From Sphingomonadaceae bacterium (GTDB lineage: Bacteria; Pseudomonadota; Alphaproteobacteria; Sphingomonadales; Sphingomonadaceae): 36,292 nt of DNA. The position numbers and the translations under genes are program-made. The DNA is taken from assembly GCA_947463325.1 (NCBI GenBank), contig CANHQT010000023.1, positions 1-36,292 on the forward strand. The letters run 5' to 3'. Numbering within the stretch: position 1 is the first letter of the stretch; each line of letters begins with the position of its first letter. Below the pieces are notes generated by a model. That model did not search any database. It was not told the origin of the DNA and worked only from the letters and a program-made list of their open reading frames with translations. Of this stretch, positions 1 through 7,602 are shown one piece after another.

Positions 1-25
1 ATAGTTCCTTGTTTGCAGCGGTGCA

Positions 26-289
26 ATGGGGGCTTTACCCCGCGTGGAGAGCGAAACTGACTGGATTGGTTTGCTGGGCTCGAACGTGCGCGTTCGGCGT
101 AAGGACCTGCATCTTTCTCAAGAAGAACTGGCAGCTAGAGCGGATATAGACGTCCGTTATCTGGGTGGAATTGAGCGTCGGCAAGAAAACCCCACCCTCA
201 AGGTGATCATCGCGCTTGCCACGTGTCTTGCCTGTACACCTATCGACCTCCTAACACCCCGGGCACCCTCGACGGAAATCACTGAGTGA
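26..289 (+). CDS. XRE-family helix-turn-helix regulator
   Basis: Small DNA-binding protein of 87 residues made almost entirely of one Cro/C1-type helix-turn-helix domain (about residues 16-75). The core is visible as LGSNVRVRRKDLHLSQEELA followed by a recognition-helix region ending in YLGGIERRQENPTL, the usual XRE signature. There is no second domain, so it is probably a simple dimeric repressor or activator; its target cannot be read from the sequence. It converges on the broken integrase gene and overlaps its end, and its base composition is visibly less GC-rich than the chromosome to the right. I infer that it is cargo or a regulator of the integrated element whose end lies here. The window begins only 25 bp upstream, so its promoter is not visible. 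Confidence 0.8.
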   Translation: MGALPRVESETDWIGLLGSNVRVRRKDLHLSQEELAARADIDVRYLGGIERRQENPTLKVIIALATCLACTPIDLLTPRAPSTEITE

Positions 290-479
290 ATTCTCTGTCG
301 GCGACGGAAGTGGCGTCGCCAAGCCCCAGCTTCTTCTCCCGGCCATCAAGCCGGTACTTCAAGCGCCAGAGCTTACCGCCTGACGGCTGAACAAGCAGAA
401 ACAGCCCGCCCGCATCGCCAATCTTATAAGGCTTAGCGCGCGGCTTGGCGTTCTTAATCGCAACGTCAGTAAGGGCCAT
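279..479 (-). pseudogene. Truncated P4-type tyrosine integrase, N-terminal arm-binding fragment
   Basis: The 66-residue reading begins MALTDVAIKNAKP and continues through GGLFLLVQPSGGKLWRLKY to a KKLGLG motif, which is the start of the DUF4102 arm-type DNA-binding domain of P4-like tyrosine integrases. Intact family members are about 400 residues with a C-terminal R-H-R-Y catalytic domain; here homology stops after KKLGLG (near base 325) and a stop follows 13 codons later, so no recombinase activity is possible. ATG 479 is preferred over GTG 488 because family proteins begin MALTD/MPLTD. The gene starts about 200 bp from the 3' end of tRNA-Gly and reads away from it, the usual arrangement for an island integrated at a tRNA 3' end. 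I infer a decayed or rearranged element. Confidence 0.8.
300..320. repeat. Inverted repeat at the integrase break point
   Basis: Perfect 7-bp arms GGCGACG (300-306) and CGTCGCC (314-320) with a 7-bp spacer. It lies where integrase homology ends and just after the stop of the convergent XRE gene. It may be a weak bidirectional terminator without a U-run, or a scar of the rearrangement that removed the rest of the integrase. Confidence 0.45.
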
Positions 480-504
480 GATCCCCACACCCAGTCATCA
501 TCCG

Positions 505-566
505 TGGCCCCCAGCTGGGGGCCATCCACATTGGTAGTCAGCCGCTGGCCCCCAAAGTGGCCCCCA
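505..566. repeat. Four TGGCCCCCA repeats including a 20-bp perfect palindrome, upstream of the integrase
   Basis: TGGCCCCCA occurs at 505-513, 546-554 and 558-566, with an inverted copy at 516-524. The first and inverted copies form the exact palindrome TGGCCCCCAGCTGGGGGCCA (505-524). The last two are direct repeats with a 12-bp period. They lie between the integrase start and the tRNA-Gly 3' end, where arm-type or excisionase-binding sites of tyrosine integrases are usually found. The function is inferred from position only. Confidence 0.6.
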
Positions 567-679
567 ACCCGAGGTGATTGCAGGCGAACAGCATCGGACG
601 CCAACGGACGACTAAGCCGAATAAGTAGCGGTTTTCTGGGGAATTTCTAGACACGATCGAACAATATCGGTCTGGAAAG

Positions 680-753
680 TGGAGCGGGTAAGGGGAATCG
701 AACCCCTCTAGCTAGCTTGGAAGGCTAGAGCATTACCACTATGCTATACCCGC
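680..753 (-). tRNA. tRNA-Gly (anticodon UCC)
   Basis: Read on the minus strand the sequence folds into a full cloverleaf. The 7-bp acceptor stem is GCGGGTA/TACCCGC, the D-arm GCAT-AGTGGTA-ATGC, the anticodon stem CTAGC/GCTAG with loop CTTCCAA, and the T-arm AGGGG-TTCGATT-CCCCT. The anticodon UCC reads GGA glycine codons. The discriminator base is U and the CCA end is encoded (680-682). Its 3' end faces the integrase remnant, so it is the likely attachment site of the element. Confidence 0.97.
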
Positions 754-804
754 ACCGTGACCGGGCAAATGGCAGCGCGCTGGCGCACCGTCAAGACCCG
801 GCGC

Positions 805-834
805 TTGAGCAGGCCTGCGGAACATGGTAGGAAC
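805..834 (+). promoter_or_regulatory. dinB promoter with alphaproteobacterial LexA box
   Basis: GAAC-N7-GAAC (820-823 and 831-834) is the reverse complement of GTTC-N7-GTTC, the LexA operator known from alphaproteobacteria. It overlaps the -10 region of a candidate sigma-70 promoter (TTGAGC at 805-810, 17-bp spacer, TAGGAA at 828-833). It ends 8 bp before the dinB ATG. LexA bound here would cover the promoter, so dinB is probably induced in the SOS response. Confidence 0.7.
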
Positions 835-842
835 ATTGCGTC

Positions 843-1940
843 ATGGCCGACGCCGCAGCCCCGCCGTGCCGAAAGATCATCCATGTCGATATGGATGCCT
901 TTTTCGCGTCCGTCGAACAGCGCGACAATCCTGCTCTGCGCGGCCGGCCGGTGGCAGTGGGCGGGTCGAGCCGGCGGGGGGTGGTGGCTGCCGCCAGTTA
1001 TGAGGCGCGGCGCTATGGCGTGCGTTCTGCCATGTCCAGCGTCACTGCGGCGCGGCAATGCCCCGACCTCATCTTCGTCAAACCCCGGTTTGACGTCTAT
1101 CGCAGCGTTTCGCAGCAGATCCGGGCCATTTTCGCCGACTATGCCGATGCGGTACAGCCGCTCAGCCTCGACGAAGCCTATCTCGATGTCACCGCTGACA
1201 AGGCGGGCGTCGGCAGCGCGACCTGGACCGCGCAGCGCATCCGCGAGCGTATCCGCGCCGAAACCGGCCTCACCGCATCGGCGGGCGTTTCCACCAACAA
1301 GCTGGTCGCCAAGCTTGCCTCTGACGAGAATAAGCCCGACGGCCTCACCGTCGTGCCGCCGGGGGGCGAGGCAGAATTTGTGCAGCGCCTGTCCGTGCGG
1401 CGATTGCACGGCGTCGGGCCGGTGACCGCGGGGCGGCTGGAGGCGATGGGCCTCATTTCTGTCGCCGATCTTGCCGCCTGCCCGCGTGAGACGCTCGCCG
1501 CCGAATTTCGCCACAGCGCCGACTGGCTGCTCGACATGGCGATGGGGCGCGACGATCGCCCGGTACGTGAGGATCGGCAGCGCAAGTCGCTCGGCGCCGA
1601 ACGCACCTTCGAACATGATCTTTCCGAGGAAGTTGAGCTCACGGAGGCGCTGGCGATGATCGCCGATACCGTCTGGTCGCGTTGCCAGAGCAAGGATGAA
1701 CCCCCTGCCCGCACAGTCACGCTGAAACTGAAATTCACCGATTTCCGGATCATCACCCGGTCGCGCACGCTCGACCGGCCGGTCGCAAGCCATGCAGAGA
1801 TGCTGGCGATTGCCCGGGAACTGCTGCTCGCTGAACTGCCGCCGCCGCTGGGCATTCGCCTGATGGGGGTTACTCTGAGCGGCTTTGCCAGCGATGGTGA
1901 AGCCCCGCCGGAGGATCTGCCGCTGTTCGCTGCGGCCTGA
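843..1940 (+). CDS. dinB: DNA polymerase IV (Y-family translesion polymerase)
   Basis: Error-prone polymerase that extends primers past damaged or misaligned templates. The 365-residue length is normal for DinB. The first catalytic motif IIHVDMDAFFASVE (about 12-25) supplies Asp16 and the steric-gate Phe21. SLDEAYLDV (108-116) supplies the catalytic Asp110/Glu111 pair. The helix-hairpin-helix region HGVGPVTAGRL and the C-terminal little-finger domain follow. The C-terminus ends in DLPLFAAA, and LPLF fits the beta-clamp binding peptide. ATG 843 has a weak SD (TAGGAA) about 9 bases upstream. It stands alone between the tRNA and a convergent transglutaminase gene. The LexA box directly upstream indicates SOS control. 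Confidence 0.96.
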   Translation: MADAAAPPCRKIIHVDMDAFFASVEQRDNPALRGRPVAVGGSSRRGVVAAASYEARRYGVRSAMSSVTAARQCPDLIFVKPRFDVYRSVSQQIRAIFADYADAVQPLSLDEAYLDVTADKAGVGSATWTAQRIRERIRAETGLTASAGVSTNKLVAKLASDENKPDGLTVVPPGGEAEFVQRLSVRRLHGVGPVTAGRLEAMGLISVADLAACPRETLAAEFRHSADWLLDMAMGRDDRPVREDRQRKSLGAERTFEHDLSEEVELTEALAMIADTVWSRCQSKDEPPARTVTLKLKFTDFRIITRSRTLDRPVASHAEMLAIARELLLAELPPPLGIRLMGVTLSGFASDGEAPPEDLPLFAAA

Positions 1941-1956
1941 GCTCCTCCGGTTCGGC

Positions 1957-2763
1957 CTAGAGCCGCGACACAGTCACCCGCTGCGCCAGCATCTCCGCGC
2001 TGCCGAAAATGGTCATGAAACTGGCATCGACCGCGTCGCTCACCCGGGCGATGCGCACCAGGCTTTGTTCGGGCGCGAGGCCGGTCGCGTCGACCATGTG
2101 CCAGCGCCCGGCCACCCACACTTCGGCGACCGCATGGAAATCCGGCGGGTCGAGCTGATAGGCATATGAAGAGACGAAACGCGCCGGCACGCCGGCAGCA
2201 CGGGCCAGCGCGATCATCAGATGCGCATAATCCCGGCATACGCCGGCACGGGCGATATAGGTATCGGTTGCGGTCGTTTCCGCAGTGCTGACGGGTTCGT
2301 AGGACAGATGGCCTTTGATCCAGTCGCGGATCAACGCGATCGTGCTGCCGTCCGCCACCCAGCCTGCGGGCAAGTTCATTTCGTCGGCGAGGATGCGTTC
2401 AAAGCGGGTCGGGTCGCAATGGCGGCTGGCGAATAGCCAGGGGGCGACCTCCGGCGGCAGCGCGGCATAGGGCGTCAGCGGCAGCGTGTTGAGCACGGCA
2501 AGGTCGCGCGCCACCCACGCCTCGGCGCGATACCGGATCGAAAGATCGCCCGCCGCCGCCTCTATCCAGCGATAGCGGGCGGGGCCTGAGCTGCGCAGTG
2601 AAGGCGCCTGAACCGCACCGTGGATGCTCAGCTCTTCACCGGCCAGCGTCTGTTCACCATCCTCCAATGCCTCAATGGCAAGGAGAATGCTGGTCGGCTG
2701 CTCGATCCGGTAATCGAGCGCGACGTCGATGGTATAAGCTCCCTCGTGCCGCGCGGGGCTCAT
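1957..2763 (-). CDS. Transglutaminase-like cysteine peptidase family protein
   Basis: 268 residues with an N-terminal beta-rich domain (about 10-110; the Bacterial transglutaminase-like N-terminal region) and a transglutaminase-like core. The catalytic triad is visible: Cys176 in AGVCRDYAHL, His210 in DFHAVAEVW and Asp225 in MVDATG. Proteins of this family are presumed proteases or amide hydrolases; their substrates are mostly unknown. There is no signal peptide, so the protein is probably cytoplasmic. Its ATG overlaps the stop of the upstream acyl-CoA dehydrogenase gene by 4 bp (ATGA), so the two are co-transcribed and probably translationally coupled. No functional link between them is obvious. 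It ends 17 bp from dinB, which converges on it. Confidence 0.88.
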   Translation of the reverse strand: MSPARHEGAYTIDVALDYRIEQPTSILLAIEALEDGEQTLAGEELSIHGAVQAPSLRSSGPARYRWIEAAAGDLSIRYRAEAWVARDLAVLNTLPLTPYAALPPEVAPWLFASRHCDPTRFERILADEMNLPAGWVADGSTIALIRDWIKGHLSYEPVSTAETTATDTYIARAGVCRDYAHLMIALARAAGVPARFVSSYAYQLDPPDFHAVAEVWVAGRWHMVDATGLAPEQSLVRIARVSDAVDASFMTIFGSAEMLAQRVTVSRL

Positions 2764-4502
2764 GCCGCAAAGGCGGCGGAATCGATGGCATAAAGGCCCC
2801 CTGCCCCCGCCATCGCACCAGCCTTGCGTCCCGATGCCTCGGGCACGATCCGGTCGAGGAAGAAGCGGGCGGCAACGATCTTGCCATCGAGGAAGACGGG
2901 ATCACCCTCTCCCCGCGCGCGCATGCCCTGTGCGACCTTCAGCTGTTCGGCCATCAACCAGCCGGCTGTCGCAACCGAAAGCATGGCGAGGAAATCGGCG
3001 CTGCCGGCGAGCCGGTCATCGACATCAGCACTGCGCATCCATGTGGTGACTTCGGCACAGTCGCTTGCGAGACGTTCCAGCGCAGCCTCATTGTGCGCGC
3101 CTGCGGCAATGTCCATAATCAGCGCGTCGAGCGGCTCGCCATTACCGATGCCCAGTTTGCGCCCGACCAGATCGGCAGCCTGAATGCCGTTGGTGCCTTC
3201 ATAGATCGGCGCGATACGCGCATCGCGATAATGCTGCGCAGCTCCGGTTTCCTCCACGAAACCCATGCCGCCATGCACCTGGATGCCGATGCTCGCGACC
3301 TCACAGCCCGCATCGGTCGCCCATGATTTGGCGAGCGGGGTCAGCACTTCGGCACGCATCGCCGCCGCGCTGTCACCCAGCGTGCCGCGATCGACCTGCC
3401 CGCAGGCATAATAGACCAGCGCCCGCGCCCCTTGCGTCAGCGCCTTCATGCGCAAAAGCATCCGGCGCACGTCGGGATGCTCGATGATCGCGACCGGCCC
3501 CGCGCCGGGTGCGCTCGCCCGCGCCGACTGCACCCGGTCCCGCGCATAGCCGACCGCCTGTTGCGTCGCGCGTTCGGAGATCTGGATGCCCTGATTGCCG
3601 ACCATCAGGCGCGCATTGTTCATCATCACGAACATCGCGCGCATGCCGCCATTCACTTCGCCGATCAGCTCGCCAAGGCTGTCCACCCCGTCCTCGCCAT
3701 AGGCCATGACGCAGGTCGGGCTGTTGTGAAGGCCCAGCTTATGCTCGATCGACCGGCAGCGCACACCATTGTCGATCGTCGGCTGCCCTGCCTCATCAAG
3801 CCGGTACTTCGGCACGAGGAACAGGGATATGCCGCGCGTCCCCGCGGGCGCATCCGGCGTCCGGGCCAGCACCAGATGGACGATATTGTCAGTCAGGTCA
3901 TGCTCGCCGAACGTAATGTAGATTTTCTGGCCCTTGATGCGCCACAGCCCGTCGTTCGCCGGCTCGGCCATCGTCCTCAGCGCACCGACATCGCTGCCTG
4001 CGCCGGGCTCGGTCAGGTTCATCGTCCCGTTCCATTCGCCGGAAACGAGCTTGGGCAGCCACAGCGCCTTCTGCTCCTCGCTGCCATAGGCCATCAGCGC
4101 ATGGATCGACCCGGGGGTCAGCAGATTGATGAGGGTCAGCCCCATGTTCGCGGTGCCGAGCGATTCAATGACGCAGCCTGCCAGCGTGAAGGGCAGCCCC
4201 TGCCCGCCATAGGCTTCCGGTCCGTCGATGCTGCCCCAACCGCCCTCGACAAAGGCACGATACGCCGCCTTAAAACCTTCCGGCATGGTCACCTTGCCAT
4301 CGCGCCATTGCGGATTGTGCGTGTCGCCATGGCGGTTGAGCGGGGCATATTCGCCTGCCGCGAGCTGGCCAATCCCATCAAGGATCGCGTCCACCATATC
4401 AGGCGATGCACCGGCAAAACGCGGATTTTCGGCGAGTTCGCCGATCTTCACCACATGGTCGAGCACAAAGCGTTGTTCGGTGACGGGCGGAACATAGGTC
4501 AC
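2760..4502 (-). CDS. Acyl-CoA dehydrogenase (long DmdC-like subfamily)
   Basis: FAD-dependent enzyme that introduces the alpha-beta double bond in an acyl-CoA. At about 580 residues it belongs to the long subgroup with an extra C-terminal domain, which includes 3-methylmercaptopropionyl-CoA dehydrogenase; the substrate here is not determined. Visible motifs are TEPGAGSDVGALRT (FAD/substrate loop), the middle beta domain, GIQVHGGMGFVEETGAAQHY, and RDARIAPIYEGTNGIQAADL, whose Glu is the probable catalytic base. I chose GTG 4502 (protein starting VTYVPPVTEQRF) because the family begins MTY.PPV...F; the longer TTG start at 4550 would run toward the divergent sua5 gene and adds no family sequence. 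It is coupled to the transglutaminase-like gene by an ATGA overlap. Confidence 0.9.
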   Translation of the reverse strand: MTYVPPVTEQRFVLDHVVKIGELAENPRFAGASPDMVDAILDGIGQLAAGEYAPLNRHGDTHNPQWRDGKVTMPEGFKAAYRAFVEGGWGSIDGPEAYGGQGLPFTLAGCVIESLGTANMGLTLINLLTPGSIHALMAYGSEEQKALWLPKLVSGEWNGTMNLTEPGAGSDVGALRTMAEPANDGLWRIKGQKIYITFGEHDLTDNIVHLVLARTPDAPAGTRGISLFLVPKYRLDEAGQPTIDNGVRCRSIEHKLGLHNSPTCVMAYGEDGVDSLGELIGEVNGGMRAMFVMMNNARLMVGNQGIQISERATQQAVGYARDRVQSARASAPGAGPVAIIEHPDVRRMLLRMKALTQGARALVYYACGQVDRGTLGDSAAAMRAEVLTPLAKSWATDAGCEVASIGIQVHGGMGFVEETGAAQHYRDARIAPIYEGTNGIQAADLVGRKLGIGNGEPLDALIMDIAAGAHNEAALERLASDCAEVTTWMRSADVDDRLAGSADFLAMLSVATAGWLMAEQLKVAQGMRARGEGDPVFLDGKIVAARFFLDRIVPEASGRKAGAMAGAGGLYAIDSAAFAA

Positions 4503-4576
4503 GGCGGGTGTCCGGTCTGCTGGGAGTCGCAAAGGGTTGGCTTGCCGCAAGCGGCAGCGTGGCTATAGCGGCCCGC

Positions 4577-5530
4577 GTGAACGCCTCAAGCCCCGCCCCG
4601 TTCGAAACCCGCGTCCGTCCGTTCGGGCAAGAGGCAATGGACCAGGCGTGCGCCATTCTCGACGCGGGCGGCTGTGTCGCCATCCCGACGGAGACGGTCT
4701 ACGGCCTCGCCGCCGATGCGACCAATGCCGAAGCGGTGGCGGGCATTTACGAAGCGAAGGGGCGACCTTCCTTCAACCCGCTGATTATTCATGTCGGCAG
4801 CATGGCACAGGCGCGGCGCATCGGCACATTTGACGCAGGTGCACAGGCACTTGCCGAGGCCTTTTGGCCGGGCCCGCTGACGATCGTCGTGCCCCGCACA
4901 GCCTCCTGCCCGGTCGCGACACTGGCCACAGCAGGCCTTGATACCGTCGCGCTGCGCCACCCGGCACACCCCGTGATGCGCGCAATTCTAGGAGACGACC
5001 GCGCCCTTGCCGCGCCCTCCGCCAATGTGAGCGGCAGCGTCAGCCCGACCAAGGCCGCGCATGTGCTCGCCACGCTGGGCGGGCGCATCCCGCTCGTCAT
5101 CGATGGCGGACCATGCAGCGAAGGGCTGGAATCGACTATTGTGGCGCCACGCGCTGACCGGCTGATCCTGCTGCGTCCCGGCCCGATAACGCCGGACATG
5201 CTGACTGCGGCTACCGGATTGCCGGTGGAAAGTGACACAAGCGGCAAAATCACCGCACCTGGCCAGATCGCGAGCCACTATGCGCCCGGCAAGCCAGTGC
5301 TGGTCGATTGCACCGCTCCGCCCGCCGAAACGTTCGTGATCGGCTTTGGCCCCGGAGAGTGCGATTACCAGTTGAGCGAGAGCGCCAACCTCAGCGAAGC
5401 CGCGGCGCGGCTGTTCGATGCACTCCACGCAGGGGCCACAAGCGCAAAGCCGGCTATCGCCATCATGCCCATCCCGCATGAGGGACTGGGGCTTGCCATC
5501 AATGACCGGCTCAAAAGAGCGGCGGCCTAG
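4577..5530 (+). CDS. L-threonylcarbamoyladenylate synthase, Sua5 type
   Basis: Makes threonylcarbamoyl-AMP from threonine, bicarbonate and ATP, the first step in t6A37 modification of ANN-decoding tRNAs. The N-terminal YrdC domain (about 15-205) shows VAIPTETVYGLAADAT and the nucleotide-binding KGRPSFNPLIIHV (from residue 61), followed by PSANVSGSVSPT. A linker GQIASHYAPGKP (about 250) leads to the C-terminal Sua5 domain, so this is the two-domain form and not the short TsaC. GTG 4577 gives 317 residues with a family-like start; no clear SD is present, and a GTG at 4508 would add 23 unlike residues. It is divergent from the acyl-CoA dehydrogenase and convergent with a small lipoprotein gene 9 bp downstream. 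Confidence 0.92.
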   Translation: MNASSPAPFETRVRPFGQEAMDQACAILDAGGCVAIPTETVYGLAADATNAEAVAGIYEAKGRPSFNPLIIHVGSMAQARRIGTFDAGAQALAEAFWPGPLTIVVPRTASCPVATLATAGLDTVALRHPAHPVMRAILGDDRALAAPSANVSGSVSPTKAAHVLATLGGRIPLVIDGGPCSEGLESTIVAPRADRLILLRPGPITPDMLTAATGLPVESDTSGKITAPGQIASHYAPGKPVLVDCTAPPAETFVIGFGPGECDYQLSESANLSEAAARLFDALHAGATSAKPAIAIMPIPHEGLGLAINDRLKRAAA

Positions 5531-5539
5531 AGGCTAAGG

Positions 5540-5854
5540 TTATCGCGGTGTGGGCGCATCCCTCAGCCGCATGATCTCGCGGTCAAGCTCAGCAGTGCGT
5601 TCGCAGGCGTCTTCGTTGCCGTCCTCGCAATCCTCGGCAGCCTCGCGCCGCTGACGCTCGAGCCGGCCGATCGCTTCCTCACGTTGCCGCACATTGCGGC
5701 CCAGATTGCGGTCGGCTTCCTCTTGGCTGGTGGTGGTCCAATCGACAATCTGCGCACCGGCCCGCACCGGAGCGGTCACCACATCCACGGCGGCCCGCGC
5801 GATACAGCCGGACAAGGCAAGCGCGGCGGTTGCAATCAGCAGCGTCTTGAGCAT
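5540..5854 (-). CDS. Small predicted lipoprotein
   Basis: 104 residues. The N-terminus MLKTLLIATAALALSGC is a lipoprotein signal with lipobox LSGC, so the mature protein should be membrane-anchored through Cys17. The remainder is hydrophilic: about 30 residues followed by a charged, probably helical region rich in Glu and Arg (about 50-95) that includes two cysteines (EDCEDGNEDACERT). I do not recognise a named domain. ATG 5854 is supported by SD GGAGG (5865-5869 on the minus strand), 10 bases upstream; a longer start at 5878 would spoil the signal peptide. It follows galU on the same strand after about 150 bp. Confidence 0.8.
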   Translation of the reverse strand: MLKTLLIATAALALSGCIARAAVDVVTAPVRAGAQIVDWTTTSQEEADRNLGRNVRQREEAIGRLERQRREAAEDCEDGNEDACERTAELDREIMRLRDAPTPR

Positions 5855-5900
5855 GGCGAAAAAACCTCCACGAAACAAACCTCTGCACGCACCCTACCCG

Positions 5901-5924
5901 TTCGCTCTAAGCTTGTCGAAGGGC
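5901..5924. repeat. REP-like dispersed element (single copy)
   Basis: Contains the core GCTTGTCGAAGGGC. It resembles the short GAGC(T/C)TGTCGAAG elements scattered between genes in sphingomonad genomes (from memory). It lies in the 150-bp gap between galU and the lipoprotein gene. A related inverted pair is found between dnaK and dnaJ. Confidence 0.5.
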
Positions 5925-6004
5925 TGTGTCCGGTTTGGTGCAGCTGTTTAACCCGCTCTGGCTGAACCGCGCCATAAGCGGGGCAAGGTCGGAGGGAAGG
6001 CGCC

Positions 6005-6871
6005 TCAGTCTTCCAGCATCACGCGCATCCGCTCGCGCAAGGGCTCACGCAGCGCGGGCCGTTCAAGGGCGACCGCGATATTGGCCTCCACATAGCCCAG
6101 ATGCGCGCCGCAATCGAAACGGCGACCGTCAAATGTGACGGCGTTGAACGGCTGGGTGCCGATCATCCGTGCCATCGCGTCGGTCAACTGGATCTCCCCG
6201 CCCGCGCCTTTCTCCTGCGCTTCGAGCACGCGCATCACTTCGGGCTGCAGAATATAGCGTCCAGAAACGATGAGGTTGGAGGGCGCATCCGCCACCTTGG
6301 GCTTTTCGACGAGACCCTTGACCTCCGTGATCGTTCCATCCTGCGCGCCTGGTGCGATCACGCCATAGCTGGAGACCTGCTCCCGCGGGACTTCGAGGAC
6401 GGAAATGATATTGCCGCCCAGCCGTTCATAGGCATCAACCATCTGCTTCATGCAGCCGGGCGAACCCCACATGAACTCGTCAGGAAGGAAAATGGCGAAA
6501 GGTTCATCGCCGACAATGTCGCGCGCGCACCAGATGGCATGGCCCAGACCGAGCGGCTCTTGCTGACGGACATAGGCGCAATTGCCCGGCCCCAGCCGGG
6601 TTGCATCGAGAATGCTGATATCCTTGCCACGATCGGTCATCGTCCGCTCGAGCTCGAAGGCGATGTCGAAATGATCCTCGATCGCGCTCTTGCCGCGGCC
6701 GGTGACGAAGATCATCTGCTCGATGCCCGCCTCGCGTGCTTCATCGACAGCATATTGGATCAGCGGGCGATCAACGATCGGCAGCATTTCCTTGGGAATT
6801 GCTTTGGTCGCGGGAAGGAAGCGCGTGCCGAGGCCCGCCACCGGAAAAACTGCCTTGCGAACCTTCCTCAC
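6005..6871 (-). CDS. galU: UTP--glucose-1-phosphate uridylyltransferase
   Basis: Forms UDP-glucose from UTP and glucose-1-phosphate for polysaccharide and envelope glycan synthesis. The nucleotide-binding signature AVFPVAGLGTRFLPATKAIP continues into KEMLPIVDRPLIQY. The sugar-binding region includes FAIFLPDEF, TEVKGLVEKPK and the GEIQLTDAM motif typical of GalU. About 288 residues is normal length. Start choice: AGGAG (6878-6882, minus strand) directly abuts ATG 6877, which is too close, but lies 6 bases from GTG 6871, so GTG is the probable start; the two proteins differ by only two residues. The gene is monocistronic or followed by the small lipoprotein gene. Confidence 0.95.
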   Translation of the reverse strand: MRKVRKAVFPVAGLGTRFLPATKAIPKEMLPIVDRPLIQYAVDEAREAGIEQMIFVTGRGKSAIEDHFDIAFELERTMTDRGKDISILDATRLGPGNCAYVRQQEPLGLGHAIWCARDIVGDEPFAIFLPDEFMWGSPGCMKQMVDAYERLGGNIISVLEVPREQVSSYGVIAPGAQDGTITEVKGLVEKPKVADAPSNLIVSGRYILQPEVMRVLEAQEKGAGGEIQLTDAMARMIGTQPFNAVTFDGRRFDCGAHLGYVEANIAVALERPALREPLRERMRVMLED

Positions 6872-6966
6872 GCGCATCTCCTCGCTTCAGCAGCCTTGCC
6901 GTAGTGCAAGTGGCCCAAAGGTTGAAAGCCGAAATCGTCGCGCGGCTTTGCGGCCCAGCGCGGCTT

Positions 6967-6988
6967 CGCCCCGGCCTGTTCCGGGGCG
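6967..6988 (-). terminator. Hairpin after msrA
   Basis: CGCCCCGG/CCGGGGCG 8-bp perfect stem with a 6-base loop, about 10 bp past the msrA stop codon. There is no U-run on either side, so it may only stabilise the 3' end or be a dispersed palindrome. Confidence 0.4.
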
Positions 6989-6997
6989 GCACAAATG

Positions 6998-7537
6998 TCA
7001 GTCAGCCCCCTCGACCAGCTTGTCGCTATGCTTCTTGCGAAGCTTCGCAAGCTTGGGCGGAATAACTGCCAGGCAATAGCCGTTACGCTGGCCCTCACCC
7101 TCCCAATAGCGCTGATGATAATCCTCCGCCGGCCACCACTCGCCGCTTTCGATGGTGGTAACGATCGGCGCCGGCCAGTCCGCCTGCGCGCGGGCGATCG
7201 CAGCGCGCGCCTCGGCCTCCTGCGCATCGTCGAGCGGGAAGATGGCGGTGCGATATTGCGTGCCGATGTCATTGCCCTGCCGGTTGAGTTGCGTCGGGTC
7301 ATGCGTCGCGAAATGAACGTCGAGCAGGTCGGCATAGCTTATCACCGCCGGGTCAAAGGTGATGCGGATTGCCTCGGCATGGCCGGTGGACCCGCTGCAC
7401 ACCGCCTTATAGGTCGGGTTCGCGGCATGACCGCCGATATAGCCGCTCTCAACCTCGGCCACCCCTGCAAGGCTGCGGAACACGGCCTCCGTGCACCAGA
7501 AACAGCCGCCGGCAAAAATGGCAGTGGAATGAGTCAT
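6998..7537 (-). CDS. msrA: Peptide-methionine (S)-S-oxide reductase
   Basis: Repairs methionine S-sulfoxide in proteins and free methionine, using thioredoxin-type reductants. The active-site motif GCFWC (11-15) has the catalytic Cys12; [26 protein letters not shown] and YHQRYWEG are further family signatures. 179 residues is the usual length, with no export signal, so it is cytoplasmic. ATG 7537 has SD GAGG about 6 bases upstream. It lies 65 bp downstream of the M48 protease gene on the same strand and may be the last gene of that transcript. Confidence 0.96.
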   Translation of the reverse strand: MTHSTAIFAGGCFWCTEAVFRSLAGVAEVESGYIGGHAANPTYKAVCSGSTGHAEAIRITFDPAVISYADLLDVHFATHDPTQLNRQGNDIGTQYRTAIFPLDDAQEAEARAAIARAQADWPAPIVTTIESGEWWPAEDYHQRYWEGEGQRNGYCLAVIPPKLAKLRKKHSDKLVEGAD

Positions 7538-7602
7538 AGCAGACCTCGTCGGTTCAATGGGGGACCGCGCAGATAAGGCCTAGGCCGTCCGCTTCCAAGG
7601 CA

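Noticed and set aside
359-604. 81-codon frame across the integrase start and the repeat cluster
   Set aside because: It translates the TGGCCCCCA repeats and has no resemblance to known proteins; the other frame has integrase homology.
744-1793. 349-codon open frame antisense to dinB
   Set aside because: Shadow of a complete and motif-rich dinB gene; it also runs into the tRNA.
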